Shown: positions 6,238 through 6,974 of the stretch, piece after piece
Layout of the letters: each line of letters begins with the position of its first letter
Position numbering within the stretch: the stretch's first letter is position 1
Assembly: GCA_021793935.1 (NCBI GenBank)
Contig: JAJYRV010000105.1
Location: forward strand, 1-6,974
Direction of reading: 5' to 3'
DNA from: Actinomycetes bacterium
GTDB taxonomy: Bacteria; Actinomycetota; Actinomycetes; Actinomycetales; Beutenbergiaceae
Length of the DNA stretch: 6,974 nucleotides
Notes under the pieces: generated by a model
The model's input: the letters and a program-made list of their open reading frames with translations, nothing else
The model's database searches: none
What the model was told of the DNA's origin: nothing
Program-made: the position numbers and the translations under genes

Positions 6238-6888
6238 CTACCCGCGGAACGTCTCTCCGGTTTCCGCATCGACGCCGATTTCCACGGTGTCCCGCGGGGG
6301 GCCGAAGTCGAACTCGTAGGTGAGCCGGCCGTCGTCGTGCTCGTATTTCCATCCGCGCAGCGGCTCGTTCACTTCGTTCGTCGCGAGCTCGAGGGCCTCG
6401 GAGATCTCCATCGGGTCACCGAGGGTGATCTCCTGCTCCTCATCGTCGGTGGAGTCGGTTTCGGAATCTAGGACGTCCCCGCTCACCGCATCGATCTCCA
6501 CCTCGTGTTTGGTAGTTCCGTCGAGGATCTTCACCTCATACACCCAAGCGGAGTCCGAGTCGGAATAGTCCAATTCGATGGAGTACAGGAAGCCCGCGCC
6601 GGCGTCGTCCCCGGCGATCTCGACGGCGTCATTCGCCGAGATGGGCAGCTCCACCTCCCGCATATCCGCGGTTTCGGGGTAGACCACCTCCGCCCCTCCG
6701 GTCTCGGTTTCCTGCGGCTCGCCGTCGTCGGATTCGCTCTCGGCCGGGCCGTGCCCGCCGGGGAATTCGGGATTGTCCGTCGCCGTCTCTCCTCGCGGGA
6801 GGAGTTCATCGGCGTCATCGGAGCAGCCGGTGAGCACCCCGGCGGCCAGCAGGGTGGTGGCTGCGATAGCGGCGGTCTGGCGTCTCAT
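6238..6888 (-). CDS. Lipoprotein with two PepSY domains
   Basis: This 216-residue protein is a predicted exported lipoprotein. Residues 1-21 form a signal peptide with basic Arg2-Arg3, a hydrophobic stretch, and a lipobox LTGC with Cys22 as the lipid-modified residue. An acidic, disordered linker (23-80) leads to two PepSY-like units, about 82-141 and 158-215. Each unit ends in the usual strand plus turn: EIDAVSGDVL (131-140) and VEIGVDAETGETF (202-214). PepSY domains occur in peptidase propeptides and in many secreted proteins of unknown role; some are thought to inhibit proteases or bind cell-surface components. The ATG start has a strong AAGGAGG Shine-Dalgarno 4-5 nt upstream. The acidic linker between the units contains the pentapeptide DSETD, also found in the LytR_C protein. 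It lies 100 bp upstream of the S9 peptidase, which looks separately transcribed. The exact role is unknown. Confidence 0.88.
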   Translation of the reverse strand: MRRQTAAIAATTLLAAGVLTGCSDDADELLPRGETATDNPEFPGGHGPAESESDDGEPQETETGGAEVVYPETADMREVELPISANDAVEIAGDDAGAGFLYSIELDYSDSDSAWVYEVKILDGTTKHEVEIDAVSGDVLDSETDSTDDEEQEITLGDPMEISEALELATNEVNEPLRGWKYEHDDGRLTYEFDFGPPRDTVEIGVDAETGETFRG

Positions 6889-6891
6889 CGT

Positions 6892-6899
6892 CCCTCCTT
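6892..6899 (-). promoter_or_regulatory. Strong Shine-Dalgarno of the PepSY lipoprotein gene
   Basis: AAGGAGGG on the minus strand lies 3 nt before the ATG at 6888 (4 nt if the core is taken as AAGGAGG). It is a near-perfect anti-SD match, the strongest in the window, and it fixes this start. Confidence 0.8.
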
Positions 6900-6906
6900 A
6901 GGGGAG

Positions 6907-6933
6907 AAAAAGCCACGCAGGGCGGCGGCCCTG
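6907..6933 (-). terminator. T-tract hairpin upstream of the PepSY gene
   Basis: On the minus strand CAGGG (6929-6933) pairs with CCCTG (6918-6922) across a 6-nt loop, and a TTTTT run (6907-6911) follows 6 nt later, just before the Shine-Dalgarno. It could be the intrinsic terminator of a gene beyond the window, or an attenuator within the lipoprotein leader. A competing stem, GGCGGC (6937-6942) with GCCGCC (6921-6926 or 6924-6929), would exclude it. The stem is short, so confidence is modest. Confidence 0.35.
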
Positions 6934-6957
6934 GCAGCCGCCTTCAAGGTGGGTGCG

Positions 6958-6963
6958 ACGTTA
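6958..6963 (-). promoter_or_regulatory. Possible -10 element upstream of the PepSY gene
   Basis: TAACGT on the minus strand fits TAnnnT and would start transcription near 6951, giving a leader of about 60 nt that contains the T-tract hairpin and the Shine-Dalgarno. The -35 region would fall beyond the window edge, so this cannot be tested here. Bases 6889-6974 otherwise hold no gene that I can support. Confidence 0.25.
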
Positions 6964-6974
6964 CCCCCGGATCG

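Noticed and set aside
1..6974. tRNA, rRNA, CRISPR array, insertion sequence, phage or toxin-antitoxin genes
   Set aside because: I looked for clover-leaf ends, regularly spaced repeats, transposase motifs with terminal inverted repeats, and small paired genes. None is convincing; coding density is filled by the seven genes listed.

Overview
The window is a compact, high-GC stretch of an actinobacterial chromosome. The support is gene content: a DUF3263 protein next to a LytR_C protein, a pairing also found at Rv0430-Rv0431 in Mycobacterium tuberculosis. Codon third positions are strongly G/C, and several genes have TAnnnT -10 elements 6-7 nt before the start codon with no Shine-Dalgarno, as in leaderless actinobacterial transcripts. 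I cannot name the genus. There are no RNA genes, insertion sequences, phage genes, CRISPR arrays or attachment sites that I can see. It reads as ordinary core or near-core chromosome.

Layout, left to right. (1) Positions 9-62 hold two tandem hairpins just past a minus-strand gene, probably its transcription end. (2) Positions 64-2645 are a minus-strand cluster read right to left: DUF3263 protein, then a membrane-anchored LytR_C (VirR-like) protein with a long acidic linker, then a PYROXD2/phytoene-desaturase-like FAD oxidoreductase. (3) A 66-bp divergent promoter region separates this cluster from a plus-strand SGNH/GDSL hydrolase (2712-3509). (4) That gene converges on a minus-strand AhpD-like carboxymuconolactone decarboxylase family protein (3527-4000), and their 3' ends share a small hairpin. 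(5) Upstream of it on the same strand lies a large S9 prolyl-oligopeptidase-type peptidase (4095-6137). (6) At the right edge is a minus-strand lipoprotein with two PepSY domains (6238-6888), whose 86-nt upstream region holds a possible promoter and a T-tract hairpin. No gap between genes exceeds about 100 bases.

How the genes may work together: the DUF3263/LytR_C pair and the PepSY lipoprotein point to the cell envelope, while the S9 peptidase, CMD protein, SGNH hydrolase and flavoprotein look like general metabolic or stress enzymes. I see no evidence of a new multi-gene defence or biosynthetic system. The observations most worth following are the repeated leaderless promoter architecture, the VirR-like gene with its lysine/arginine-free acidic spacer, and the leader of the PepSY lipoprotein gene.
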